A DNA stretch of 64,000 bases from Arthrobacter sp. MSA 4-2 (GTDB lineage Bacteria; Actinomycetota; Actinomycetes; Actinomycetales; Micrococcaceae). Positions 33,490 to 42,304 of the stretch are shown piece after piece; within the stretch, counting starts at the first letter, position 1, and every line of letters starts with the position of its first letter. The translations under genes and the position numbers were made by a program. Below the pieces are notes generated by a model. It saw nothing but the letters and a program-made list of their open reading frames with translations. It made no database searches and was not told the DNA's origin. Location of the stretch: the NCBI RefSeq assembly GCF_016405885.1, contig NZ_JAEKGC010000001.1, positions 348,857-412,856 on the forward strand, in the 5' to 3' direction.

Positions 33490-34973
33490 CCGACGGCGTG
33501 GGCGCGGCGGTGGCAGCGCTCGTCCGCGACGCCCAGGAGGTGTACGGGGCGGACCCTGCGGCGCTGGCGGTGCTCTCGGGCTATGACCGGCGGCTGCGCG
33601 AACCGCTCCGCGTCGCCGTCGCCGGGATGGTCAAGGCGGGCAAATCCACGCTGCTCAATGCGGTGATCGGCGAAGAGATCGCCCCCACCGACACCGGGGA
33701 ATGCACCCGGGTCATCACCTGGTACCGCCACGGGGACACGCCCCGGGTGACCCTGCACCCGCTTGACGGTGCCCCGCGGGCGCTGCCCGTGCGCCGGGTG
33801 GAGGGACGGCTGCAGCTCGACCTCGGCGGCACCCCCGCCGAGGAGGTGGACCGGCTCGTGGTGGAATGGCCGGCCCGGGCCCTGCGGGACCTCACGCTCA
33901 TCGACACCCCCGGGATCGCGTCGCTGTCGCGGGAGGTTTCCGCGCGCTCCCTGGGGTTCCTCACCCCGGGCGACGCGCCGTCGGAAGCCGACGCCCTGAT
34001 CTACCTGATGCGCCACCTGCACGCGAGTGACCTCGGCTTCCTCGAGTCCTTCCAGGACACCGCGGCGGGACAGTCGGGCACGGTCAACGCGCTGGCGGTC
34101 CTCTCGCGGGCCGACGAGGTCGGAGCGGGCCGGATCGACGCGCTGCTGGCCGCCCGCGAGGTGGCCGCCCGCTACCGGAACGACGCCGGCCTGCGCCGCC
34201 TGGCCCTGGGCGTCGTCCCCGTCGCCGGCCTCCTCGCCCAGAGCGCGCGGACCCTGCGCCAGAGCGAGTTCGCCGCCCTCGCCGCGCTTGCACGGCTGGA
34301 GCGAGGGGACCGCGAGCGCCTCCTCCTCTCGGCCGACCGGTTTGTCCGGGAGGACGCGCCCGGGGGCGTTCCCGCGGGGGAGCGCGCCGTTCTGCTTGAG
34401 CGGTTCGGCCTGTTCGGGGTCCGGCTCGCGTGCGTGCTGCTCGGCGGGGGCATCGGCGAGCCGACGGCCCTGGCCCGCGAACTGGCCCGGCGCAGCGGCC
34501 TCGACGACATCCTCCGTGCTCTCTCGGGCCAGTTCCAGGCCCGGGCGGCCCAGCTCAAGGCCCGAAACGTCCTGATCGGCGTCGACGCCCTCGTGCGCGC
34601 CCGGCCCCGGCCCGGCACCGCCGCCCTGGCTGCGTCGATCGAGCGGATCCTTGCCGGTGCCCACGAGTACCGGGAGCTGCGGCTCCTCGGCGTGCTCCAC
34701 ACCGGCGGGGTGGCCCTCACGCCGGACCTGGCGGCGGACGCGGAGCGGCTCATCGGCGGAAGCGGGGTGGCACCTGCGCGCCGGCTGGGACTGCGGCGGG
34801 ACGCACCGGCGGATCAGGTGCGGACCGAGGCGGTGCTCCAGCTGCGCCGCTGGCGCGCCGTGGCCGAAAACCCGCTGACCGACCGGAGTGCCCTGGAGCT
34901 CTGCCAGACGGTGATCCGCAGCTGCGAGGCGTTGCTTGCCGATACCGCCCAGGAGCCGGCAGCCCCTCTCTGA
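33486..34973 (+). CDS. Dynamin-like GTPase (IniC-type)
   Basis: A protein of 495 residues from a GTG inside the previous gene's stop (GTGA), so the pair is made in coupled amounts. G1 is AGMVKAGKSTLLNAVIGEEI, G2 DTGECTRVIT, G3 LIDTPGIASL, and SRADE occupies the G4 position. The C-terminal half is helical without a clear membrane paddle, as with the partner subunit of two-component bacterial dynamins. Mycobacterial IniA and IniC are encoded side by side in the same way. Ends facing a small membrane-protein gene. Confidence 0.87.
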   Translation: MTDGVGAAVAALVRDAQEVYGADPAALAVLSGYDRRLREPLRVAVAGMVKAGKSTLLNAVIGEEIAPTDTGECTRVITWYRHGDTPRVTLHPLDGAPRALPVRRVEGRLQLDLGGTPAEEVDRLVVEWPARALRDLTLIDTPGIASLSREVSARSLGFLTPGDAPSEADALIYLMRHLHASDLGFLESFQDTAAGQSGTVNALAVLSRADEVGAGRIDALLAAREVAARYRNDAGLRRLALGVVPVAGLLAQSARTLRQSEFAALAALARLERGDRERLLLSADRFVREDAPGGVPAGERAVLLERFGLFGVRLACVLLGGGIGEPTALARELARRSGLDDILRALSGQFQARAAQLKARNVLIGVDALVRARPRPGTAALAASIERILAGAHEYRELRLLGVLHTGGVALTPDLAADAERLIGGSGVAPARRLGLRRDAPADQVRTEAVLQLRRWRAVAENPLTDRSALELCQTVIRSCEALLADTAQEPAAPL

Positions 34974-35022
34974 ACCCCTGCGTCCCGGGCCGGCAGGCGG
35001 TTCGCAGGGCCGGTGGCCGGTT

Positions 35023-35619
35023 TCAGCCGGAGCGGAACCACGCGTTGGCACGGGGGAGCAGGCTTGCGGCCAGCGCCGCAGCGCCGAGCAGGGCCTGCGC
35101 CACCAGGAGCAGCACGAAGTAGGTCTCAGCGCCTGGAGGGGCAAGGATCGAGCCGCCGACGGCCAGCACCGCGAGGTGCACGGGCAGGAGTGCCAGCAGT
35201 ACCCACCGCGGCCAGCCGCGCCGGCGCAGCAGGACGGCGAGCAGGAGCGCTTCGATGCCGAGGAGGACCAGGAAGGCGCCCAGCCCGCCCCACCACGCAA
35301 CCGAGGCAACAGTGTCAAGGGTCATCGGATCCCGGTCGGTTCCGATGCCGGACGCCGCCTCTCGCAGCCGCTCAAGCTGGGACCGGCGGTTGAGGAACGC
35401 AAGAAGGGCCGCCACAATCCCGGCCGCGAAGCTCGCCAGCCAGAGGGATCGGGCGGCCGCCACCGGGCCCGGCGGCGGCGCCGCGGCAACGATGGGTGCG
35501 GGGGCGCTCCCGGCGAGTTCCGGCCGCGGCGGAGCGGGGTGAAGCGCCGGCTCCCGCCGCCGTTCGCCCGGGGTCCCCGCCCTGCGTCCGGGACCTTCCT
35601 CGGCAGGTTCGTTCGACAT
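35023..35619 (-). CDS. Small membrane protein with disordered N-terminus, function unknown
   Basis: A protein of 198 residues. Residues 1-50 are Pro/Arg/Glu-rich; four membrane segments follow (SLWLASFAAGIVAALLAFL, VASVAWWGGLGAFLVLLGI, WVLLALLPVHLAVLAVGG, YFVLLLVAQALLGAAALAA). I do not recognise the family. It faces the dynamin genes tail to tail with 49 bases between and may be the last member of the accessory block; a role with the dynamins is conjecture. Confidence 0.65.
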   Translation of the reverse strand: MSNEPAEEGPGRRAGTPGERRREPALHPAPPRPELAGSAPAPIVAAAPPPGPVAAARSLWLASFAAGIVAALLAFLNRRSQLERLREAASGIGTDRDPMTLDTVASVAWWGGLGAFLVLLGIEALLLAVLLRRRGWPRWVLLALLPVHLAVLAVGGSILAPPGAETYFVLLLVAQALLGAAALAASLLPRANAWFRSG

Positions 35620-35740
35620 GGGGGTAACTTAGCACCGGTCCCCGGCGGCCGCAGGAGAAGCCTTCTCCGAGTACGTCACCGAATGGAACGAGTAGTTTCT
35701 ACTGTGGTTGGTGGGAGAAGCCGGTCCTACCCTAGGTGCC

Positions 35741-35878
35741 ATGAGCAGCAACAGTGGAAACACAGTCCATGGCCGGCGCAGGAAGCAGGATACGCGGCCG
35801 GCCGCCGGTCGCCGGGTGGGCATCGGGACGGGCCTCGCCGTCATCGTGGTCATCGTCCTGCTGATCATCCTCTTCTGA
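35741..35878 (+). CDS. 45-residue single-pass membrane protein
   Basis: A short frame with a polar, basic N-terminus (MSSNSGNTVHGRRRKQDTRP) and one hydrophobic C-terminal helix (GIGTGLAVIVVIVLLIILF), the pattern of a small tail-anchored protein. TACCCT at 35728-35733 ends seven bases before the ATG, the same spacing as at other leaderless genes in this window. The coding bias is less GC-rich than in neighbours but the reading frame is clean. Function unknown. Confidence 0.6.
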   Translation: MSSNSGNTVHGRRRKQDTRPAAGRRVGIGTGLAVIVVIVLLIILF

Positions 35879-35904
35879 CACCGCCCCGGCGTACCGGCGG
35901 GACC

Positions 35905-36546
35905 TCAGGCGCTGCGCAGCTGCGGGTCGATCGACAGCCCGCTGAGCCCGTTCCAGGCGAGGTTCACGAGGTGCGCCGCCACGGTCCGCTTGTCCGGCTG
36001 GCGAGCGTCGAGCCACCACTGGCCCGTCATGGCCACCATCCCGACAAGCATCTGGGCATAGATGGCACCGTGCTGGGGCAGATATCCGCGCTTCTCAAAC
36101 TCGGCGGCCATGATGTGCTCAACGCGAGCGGCGATCCGGGACAGCAGTGTGGAAAACGCGCCCTCGGGCTGGGACGGGGCGGCGTCGCGCATGAGGATGC
36201 GGAAACCGTCGGTGCTGTTCTCGATGTAGTCGAGGAGCGCAAGCGCCGCGCGCTCAAGCAGCTCACGGGACCCGGCATCGCCGGCGAGGGCGGTCGTGAC
36301 GCTGCGCAGCAGGATGTGGAACTCGACGTCGACCACCTGGGTGTAGAGGCCTTCCTTGCTGCCGAAGTGCTCGTAGATCACCGGTTTGGACACCCCCGCC
36401 GCCGCGGCGATCTCCTCGATCGTGGTCCCGTCGAGGCCCCGAAGTGCGAACAGCGCCCGGCCGACGTCAATGAGCTGGGCGCGCCGTTGGGCGCCCGTCA
36501 TGCGGGGTCGAACGGCCCCGTCGCCGGGTGCTGAAGGCTGGCTCAC
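35905..36546 (-). CDS. TetR/AcrR family transcriptional regulator
   Basis: A protein of 213 residues. The HTH is in GLDGTTIEEIAAAAGVSKPV, followed by IYEHFGSKEGLYTQVVDVEF, typical of TetR proteins; the C-terminal domain is Ala/Leu-rich and ligand specificity cannot be guessed. The GTG start has GGAGGA close upstream. It sits next to tRNA-Gln and glmU, its usual position in Micrococcaceae as far as I recall. Confidence 0.9.
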   Translation of the reverse strand: MSQPSAPGDGAVRPRMTGAQRRAQLIDVGRALFALRGLDGTTIEEIAAAAGVSKPVIYEHFGSKEGLYTQVVDVEFHILLRSVTTALAGDAGSRELLERAALALLDYIENSTDGFRILMRDAAPSQPEGAFSTLLSRIAARVEHIMAAEFEKRGYLPQHGAIYAQMLVGMVAMTGQWWLDARQPDKRTVAAHLVNLAWNGLSGLSIDPQLRSA

Positions 36547-36645
36547 TCCTCCATCCTACGGACCGGGCCGGGTCGCCGATGGATTCCGTTCGTGGCAGAC
36601 TTGATAACCGTGTGCACGTGCTGCCGTACGGCAGGGCGCGCATGG

Positions 36646-36717
36646 TCCGCCCTGGTGTAATGGCAGCACCCCAGCCTTTGGAGCTGTGGAGTATAGGTTC
36701 GAATCCTATGGGCGGAA
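36646..36717 (+). tRNA. tRNA-Gln (anticodon TTG)
   Basis: Acceptor stem TCCGCCC (36646-36652) pairs fully with GGGCGGA (36710-36716), followed by discriminator A. The D-loop has GTGTAATGGCAGC; the anticodon loop CTTTGGA (36676-36682) gives anticodon TTG at 36678-36680. The T arm is ATAGGTTCGAATCCTAT. The anticodon stem has one C/T mismatch at its outer end. CCA is not encoded. Followed by glmU, as in related actinobacteria. Confidence 0.95.
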
Positions 36718-36792
36718 CGGTGGAAACGGCCCGGTACTATGACCGGGTGGCCACCCGACGGTCACACCCCCAACAGGTAGGAGCGCTTCTTC

Positions 36793-38361
36793 GTGAGCCA
36801 TCAGGACGCCGCTGCTGCGACGGCACCATTGGAATCCTCCCCACCGGCCGCAGTGATCGTCCTCGCTGCCGGAGCAGGCACCCGGATGAAGTCGAGGACC
36901 CCGAAGGTCCTGCACCCGCTGGGGGGTCTGTCCCTCGTGGGCCACGCCCTCGCGGCGGCCCGTGCACTCGGACCGGAGGCGCTGGCCGTGGTGGTCCGCC
37001 ACGAACGCGACCTCGTCGCCGGCCACATCGCCGCCCTCGACCCCGGCGCGCTGCTCGTGGACCAGGACGAGATCCCGGGCACCGGCAGGGCCGTCCAGGT
37101 CGCACTCGAGGCGCTCGACGCCCGCCACGGTGCCCCCCTCGACGGCACTGTCGTCGTCACCTACGGTGACGTGCCGCTGCTCACCCCCGCGACGCTTGAA
37201 CACCTTCTGGCCGAGCACCGGGCAGGAGCGAACGCGGTGACCGTCCTGACCGCGGTCCTCGACAACGCCGACGGCTACGGCAGGATCCTGCGGGGGGCCG
37301 ACGGGACGGTCACGGCCATTGTGGAGCACAAGGACGCTACCGACGTCGAGCGGGAGATCCGCGAGATCAACTCCGGGATCTATGCCTTCGACGCCGGGCT
37401 CCTGCGCACCGCCCTGGGGCAGGTCGGTGCCGACAACGCCCAGGGCGAGATGTACCTGACCGACGTCCTCGGCCTCTGCCGGGCCGCGGGCGGCCGGGTC
37501 GCCGCCGTCGTCTCCGAGGACCGCTGGCAGGTCGAGGGGGTCAACGACCGCGTGCAGCTGGCAAGCCTCGGCGCCGAGCTGAACCGGCGGATCGTCTCCG
37601 CGTGGATGCGGGCCGGGGTGAGCATCATCGACCCGGCAACGACCTGGATCGACGCCACGGCCGTGCTCAGCGAGGACACCACCGTCCTGCCGGGCACCCA
37701 GCTCCACGGGACAACCCGGCTCGAACGCGGTGCGGTAGTGGGTCCAGACACCACCCTCACCGACGTGCTCGTCGGCGAGGACGCCTCGGTGGTGCGCACC
37801 CACGGAAGCGGCGCGCGGATCGGGGCCGGCGCCTCCGTCGGCCCCTTCACCTACCTGCGCCCCGGCACGGTGCTCGGTGAGGAAGGCAAGATCGGGGCCT
37901 TCTACGAGACCAAGAACGTCACCATCGGCCGCGGCTCGAAGCTGTCCCACCTGGGCTACGCCGGCGACGCCGAGATCGGCGACTACACGAACATCGGCTG
38001 CGGAAACATCACGGCCAACTACGACGGCGTGAACAAGCACCGAACTGTCATCGGCTCCCATGTGCGCACCAGTTCGAACACCGTCTTCGTCGCGCCGGTC
38101 ACCGTCGGTGACGGCGCCTACACGGGAGCCGGGGCGGTGATCCGCAAGGACGTCCCCGCCGGCGCACTGGCCCTGAGCATCGCCCCGCAGCGCAACGCCG
38201 AAGGGTGGGTCGGTACGAAGCGGCCGGGCACTGCCTCCGCCCGTGCCGCCGCGGCATCGGCCGGTGGCCCTGCTTCCGATGCCCCGGCCACCGGCCCTTC
38301 CTCCACCAGCGCCACCCCCGGCACAGTGGCGACACCAACAGAAGAGAGCAGCCAGGCATGA
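36793..38361 (+). CDS. glmU: Bifunctional GlcNAc-1-P uridyltransferase / GlcN-1-P acetyltransferase
   Basis: A protein of 522 residues from a GTG start. The N-terminal pyrophosphorylase has VIVLAAGAGTRMKSRTPKVL, DQDEIPGTGRAVQ and VTYGDVPLL. The C-terminal left-handed beta-helix has YLRPGTVLGEEGKIGAFYET, KLSHLGYAGDAEIG and NIGCGNITANYDGVNKH. It makes UDP-GlcNAc, needed for peptidoglycan and possibly as donor for the nearby polysaccharide genes. The final ~60 residues are an Ala/Thr/Pro-rich extension. Its stop overlaps the prs start (ATGA). Confidence 0.97.
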   Translation: MSHQDAAAATAPLESSPPAAVIVLAAGAGTRMKSRTPKVLHPLGGLSLVGHALAAARALGPEALAVVVRHERDLVAGHIAALDPGALLVDQDEIPGTGRAVQVALEALDARHGAPLDGTVVVTYGDVPLLTPATLEHLLAEHRAGANAVTVLTAVLDNADGYGRILRGADGTVTAIVEHKDATDVEREIREINSGIYAFDAGLLRTALGQVGADNAQGEMYLTDVLGLCRAAGGRVAAVVSEDRWQVEGVNDRVQLASLGAELNRRIVSAWMRAGVSIIDPATTWIDATAVLSEDTTVLPGTQLHGTTRLERGAVVGPDTTLTDVLVGEDASVVRTHGSGARIGAGASVGPFTYLRPGTVLGEEGKIGAFYETKNVTIGRGSKLSHLGYAGDAEIGDYTNIGCGNITANYDGVNKHRTVIGSHVRTSSNTVFVAPVTVGDGAYTGAGAVIRKDVPAGALALSIAPQRNAEGWVGTKRPGTASARAAAASAGGPASDAPATGPSSTSATPGTVATPTEESSQA

Positions 38362-39338
38362 GCGAAATCACGGCACACGGCGAGAAGAAGCTGGTCCTGG
38401 CCTCCGGGCGCGCCCACCCCGAACTCGCGGAGGAGATCGCCGCGGAGCTTGGCACCGAACTCCTGCCGGTCTCCGCCTACGACTTCGCCAACGGGGAGAT
38501 CTACGTCCGGTCGGGGGAGAGCGTCCGCGGCACCGACGTCTTCGTGATCCAGGCGCATCCGGCCCCTTTGAACAACTGGCTGATGGAACAGCTGATCATG
38601 GTCGATTCGCTGAAGCGGGCCTCCGCCAAGCGCATCACGGTTGTGTCCCCGTTCTATCCCTATGCCCGCCAGGACAAGAAGGGCCGGGGCCGCGAGCCCA
38701 TCTCGGCGCGCCTGGTCGCCGACCTCTACAAGACGGCCGGGGCCAACCGGCTGATGTCGGTCGACCTTCACACCTCGCAGATCCAGGGTTTCTTCGACGG
38801 TCCGGTTGACCACCTGATGGCGATTCCGCTGCTCGCCGAATACATCCGCTCACGCGTCGATGCAGACAACGTCACGGTGGTCTCGCCGGACACCGGGCGG
38901 GTGCGGGTGGCCGAGCAGTGGGCCGAACGGCTCGGCGGTGCCCCGCTGGCGTTCGTCCACAAGAGCCGGGACCTCACGGTCCCCAACCAGGCCGTGTCGA
39001 AGCAGGTCGTCGGCCAGATCGAGGGACGCACCTGCGTGCTCATCGACGACATGATCGACACCGGAGGAACGATCTCCGGAGCCGTACAGGTGCTGAAGAA
39101 CGCCGGCGCGAAGGATGTTATAATCGCCGCCACGCACGCTGTCTTCTCGGAACCGGCATCACGCCGGCTCGCCGAGTCGGGCGCGCGGGAAGTGGTCGTC
39201 ACCAACACCCTGCCGATTCCCGCCGAGAAACGCTTCCCGCAGTTGACGGTGCTTTCCATCGCGCCGCTGATCGCCCGTGCGATCCGGGAGGTGTTCGACG
39301 ACGGATCCGTCACGAGCCTCTTCGACGGGATCGCCTGA
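38358..39338 (+). CDS. prs: Ribose-phosphate diphosphokinase
   Basis: A protein of 326 residues. FANGEIYVRSGESVRGTDVF, FYPYARQDKKGRGREPISA, SVDLHTSQIQGFFDGPVDHL and the PRPP loop VLIDDMIDTGGTISGA identify PRPP synthetase, supplying PRPP for nucleotides, His, Trp and, in actinobacteria, decaprenylphosphoryl sugars. ATG overlaps the glmU stop by four bases. In the conserved gene order rplY and pth would follow; here they are 7 kb away. Confidence 0.97.
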   Translation: MSEITAHGEKKLVLASGRAHPELAEEIAAELGTELLPVSAYDFANGEIYVRSGESVRGTDVFVIQAHPAPLNNWLMEQLIMVDSLKRASAKRITVVSPFYPYARQDKKGRGREPISARLVADLYKTAGANRLMSVDLHTSQIQGFFDGPVDHLMAIPLLAEYIRSRVDADNVTVVSPDTGRVRVAEQWAERLGGAPLAFVHKSRDLTVPNQAVSKQVVGQIEGRTCVLIDDMIDTGGTISGAVQVLKNAGAKDVIIAATHAVFSEPASRRLAESGAREVVVTNTLPIPAEKRFPQLTVLSIAPLIARAIREVFDDGSVTSLFDGIA

Positions 39339-39372
39339 GCCCGCTGCTGGACGGTAGAATCCTTCCTACCTA

Positions 39373-39423
39373 GGTGGGGCGGACCCGCTCCACCCCAGTA
39401 GGGTAAAGGGGCCCCAGGCCCCT
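39373..39423 (+). terminator. Tandem hairpins after prs
   Basis: First stem GGTGGGGCG (39373-39381) with CGCTCCACC (39386-39394), 4-base loop. Second stem AGGGGCC (39407-39413) with GGCCCCT (39417-39423), 3-base loop, then GTTGT. Together a likely terminator of the glmU-prs operon, isolating it from the inserted block. Confidence 0.6.
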
Positions 39424-39481
39424 GTTGTAGGTAGTGAGCGTCGTCCACTTGAGTAGGCATGCACGCATCTGCCGCACCAAA

Positions 39482-39602
39482 ACAGGTAGCTTCACGGGAA
39501 ATTCCGTAGTCACCACTCGTGTTCGCGGGCTCACTCGTTTCTAGGCTGTGTATCAGAAGAACTCACAGCCCGGGGAAGAAGTTGGTCTCAATGCGGTCTC
39601 AT
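39482..39602 (+). promoter_or_regulatory. Promoter A, upstream of the first LuxR regulator, with conserved leader
   Basis: ACAGGTAGC (39482-39490), GGGAAATTCC (39496-39505), ACTCGTG (39515-39521), then 20 bases and TAGGCT (39542-39547) as -10. AGAAGAAC (39555-39562) and GGTCTCAT (39595-39602) follow in the leader. The promoter at 53482 has the same ACTCGTG-20-TAGGCT-7-AGAAGAAC arrangement. No TTGACA-like -35 is present, so an activator is likely. The rest of the 39339-39664 gap holds only the prs terminator and the remaining leader. Confidence 0.62.
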
Positions 39603-39664
39603 CGAGTGATTTATTCGCGTCATGACACACCGGTCCGTGGGCCGATCGTCCAGGGCGGCCCGAA

Positions 39665-42304
39665 ATGACCCCGCTGCTGCCCGGCAGCTTCTTCATCGGG
39701 CGCACCGAACTGCTCGCCGGGATCCACACGGCCCTCCGCCGGCCGGGATCCTCGGGAGCGGTCCTCGTCGGCGGGACGGGGGTCGGCAAGACGGCGCTCC
39801 TGCAGCAGGTCCTTCAGTCGGGGTCCGGGGGCCACATCGTCAACGTGCGGGGATCGGCCGCCTCCCGGCGCATTCCCTACCGCGCCCTGAGCTTCCTGCT
39901 CTCCGAGGTGGAACGGGAGGTGCTCGGCAACCCGGTGATGGTCCTCCAGGCGCTGAGCGCGGCGCTGCGGCGTCACGCCCGTGGCGAGTCGGTCATCATC
40001 GCGGTCGACAATGCCGAGCAGCTTGACGCCGCCTCGTCCGGCGTCATCAGCCAGCTCGTGCAGAACGGCGACGCCCGCATCCTGCTCGCCGTCAAGGATT
40101 TCGCCCTCGCCGACGGCGCCTTCATGGCGATGTGGTGCGACGGTTCGCTTCAGCGCTTCGACGTTCCGCCGCTCACCTTCGACGAATCGACCCGGTTCGT
40201 CGAGGCCGAACTGGGGGCGCCGGCATCCCAGGAGTGCCTGCAGGCGCTGTGGGAGTTCAGCGCCGGCAACCCGAGAGTCCTCCGCACAGCGCTGCGCGGG
40301 ATGGCCCGGCGCAACCTCCTCGCCCGGAGCAACGGCTCCTGGGTGCTGCTGCCCGGCCGGCTGGTCCTGGGCGAGGAACTCGCGGAAGCCGGATCGGCCC
40401 TGCCCGAGCTGAGCCGGGAACAGCGCAGGATCGTACGCCTGACCGCCCTGACCGGCCACCTGCCCTGGCCGATGGCGCTCCAGCGGTTCAGCCCGGAAGA
40501 CCTCGACACCGTGCAGGAGGCACGCGTGATCAGCGTCGACCACGGGCCGGCGCCGGCCGCGCGCTGCACCGCACCCGCCCTTGCCGACGCCGTCGCCGAA
40601 AGTGTTCCCGCGGAGGAGGCCGGGGCGCTTTACGCCGACTTCGCCTCCCAGCCGGGCTTCGGGGCGGTCTTCGAGGCCGAACCGACCCGCCATGCACAGT
40701 GGCTGCTCCGGGCCGGAATCCCGCTGCCTCCGGAGGTCGCCCTGGCCGGCGCCCGCTCGGCCAACCGCGCCGGCGACTTCGCGGCAGCCGCGGAGATCGC
40801 GGCCAGCGGAAAGGCCCGCTCCGTACCCGCCGCCCTGGTGCTCGAGTCGGTCATCGCCGACCTCGGACAGGGGGACTTCGAACGGGCAGCCTCGACCGCG
40901 GCAGCCCTGGCGGGCCGCCCGGAGAGCCCCGCCGGTGCCGACCTCTTCCGGCTGCGCCTGCTGCAGGCGCGCATCCTCCGTCAGCTCGGCCAGCCCGGCA
41001 GCGCGGCCCTCCTCGACCGGGCCGCCGACGAACTCACCGGGGAGCAGCCCCTGCCGGAGGCCGCGGAACTGCGCAGGGAGGCGCTGCTGGCCCGCGCCGA
41101 GCAGGCCTCCTGGGACGGCAGGTTCCTGCACAACGCGGCAGAGCTTCCGGCGGTCCTCGCCTCCGATGACGGGCTCGACGCCGAATTCCGGGCGCGCGTC
41201 GAGGGCTGGCTGTGCGAAGCCTGGGCGATGACCGCCCGGCAGCTCGAGGCAATGGAACTGGCTGCCGACCTCGCCCGCCGTCTCGGGGGACCTGGCATCA
41301 GCAGGACCACCCGGACCTTCGCCGTCCAGCAGATCGGGGAGGTGTACCGGCTCGCCGGCTCGGGCGCCGAGGGCGAACGGATGCTGGCCGCCGCCGGACT
41401 GCCGAGGGGAGGCCCGGAGGCCGGGCGCGGATCATGGGGCGCCGTCGCCGAAGGTGTGGCCGAGGCACTCCAGGGCAGGGTCGGTCCCGCCCTCGAACTG
41501 CTCGCCCCCGCGCTCAACCAGCTGCGCGTCCGCGACCCGCAGGGCCTGCTGCCCCTGGCCGCGGCCGGAATCACCTACTGCCACGCCCAGGAGCGCAACC
41601 TCGAACAGGCAATCGCCCACCTTCCGGTCACGGAGGCCGGCCCAGCAAGCCCGTGGAAGGTCCGGCGCGCGTCCCGGCACCTTCAGCTCCTGGTGTCCTC
41701 GCTCCTTGAGGTCAAGGCCGACGCGGCCCGCGACCTTCACGCCCTCGGGGAGGTTGACCGCCGTGCCGGCGCCGGAGCGTGGGCGCTCCTGAACCTGTCC
41801 CGGGCCGTGCGCCTCGGCGACAGGACGGCGCTCGATCCGCTGACCGCCGTGTCCGCCTCGCTCCAGGGGGCGTTCGCCCGGACCTGCGAGCTCTACGCCA
41901 AGGGGCTGGGCAACGGTGATGCCGAACTGCTGGTCCAGGCCGCCGAACTCGCGTCCGCGCAGGGGGACCGCCGCTTCGCCTCCGACGCCGCCCAGGCCGC
42001 GCTGCGCAGCGCCGCCGGAACGCGGGAGAAGAACACCCTCCGCCAGCTGCAGCGCCGGGTCCGGGAGATCCTTCCCGAGGCCGCGGCCTGGAGCTCGGCC
42101 GGGTCGGGCCTCGAACGACTCACCGCCAGGGAACGCGAGGTGACCCGGCTTGCGGCGGCGGGGGCGAGCAACAAGGCGATCGCCGCGCAGATGTTCGTCT
42201 CGGTGCGCACGGTCGAGGGCCACCTCTACCAGGTGTACTCGAAACTGAACGTCTCCACCCGGAGCGAGCTTGGAGAGCTCATCCCCACCGAAACCCGCTC
42301 ATGA
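39665..42304 (+). CDS. STAND ATPase-LuxR regulator 1
   Basis: A protein of 879 residues. FFIGRTELLAGIHTAL begins the ATPase; LVGGTGVGKTALLQQVL (Walker A, ~residue 34) and SVIIAVDNAEQLDAA (Walker B) follow. The middle 500 residues are Ala/Leu-rich helical repeats, probably ligand- or partner-sensing. The C-terminal LuxR HTH is LTAREREVTRLAAAGASNKA and SVRTVEGHLYQVYSKLNVST. No autoinducer or receiver domain. Stop overlaps the start of regulator 2 (ATGA at 42301-42304), so both are co-translated. Similar to the proteins at 42301, 48008 and 50650. Confidence 0.88.
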   Translation: MTPLLPGSFFIGRTELLAGIHTALRRPGSSGAVLVGGTGVGKTALLQQVLQSGSGGHIVNVRGSAASRRIPYRALSFLLSEVEREVLGNPVMVLQALSAALRRHARGESVIIAVDNAEQLDAASSGVISQLVQNGDARILLAVKDFALADGAFMAMWCDGSLQRFDVPPLTFDESTRFVEAELGAPASQECLQALWEFSAGNPRVLRTALRGMARRNLLARSNGSWVLLPGRLVLGEELAEAGSALPELSREQRRIVRLTALTGHLPWPMALQRFSPEDLDTVQEARVISVDHGPAPAARCTAPALADAVAESVPAEEAGALYADFASQPGFGAVFEAEPTRHAQWLLRAGIPLPPEVALAGARSANRAGDFAAAAEIAASGKARSVPAALVLESVIADLGQGDFERAASTAAALAGRPESPAGADLFRLRLLQARILRQLGQPGSAALLDRAADELTGEQPLPEAAELRREALLARAEQASWDGRFLHNAAELPAVLASDDGLDAEFRARVEGWLCEAWAMTARQLEAMELAADLARRLGGPGISRTTRTFAVQQIGEVYRLAGSGAEGERMLAAAGLPRGGPEAGRGSWGAVAEGVAEALQGRVGPALELLAPALNQLRVRDPQGLLPLAAAGITYCHAQERNLEQAIAHLPVTEAGPASPWKVRRASRHLQLLVSSLLEVKADAARDLHALGEVDRRAGAGAWALLNLSRAVRLGDRTALDPLTAVSASLQGAFARTCELYAKGLGNGDAELLVQAAELASAQGDRRFASDAAQAALRSAAGTREKNTLRQLQRRVREILPEAAAWSSAGSGLERLTAREREVTRLAAAGASNKAIAAQMFVSVRTVEGHLYQVYSKLNVSTRSELGELIPTETRS

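Noticed and set aside
36646..36717. tRNA-Gln as an integration site for a mobile island
   Set aside because: No integrase gene and no repeated 3' tRNA segment was found on either side; the accessory blocks are not bounded by the tRNA.
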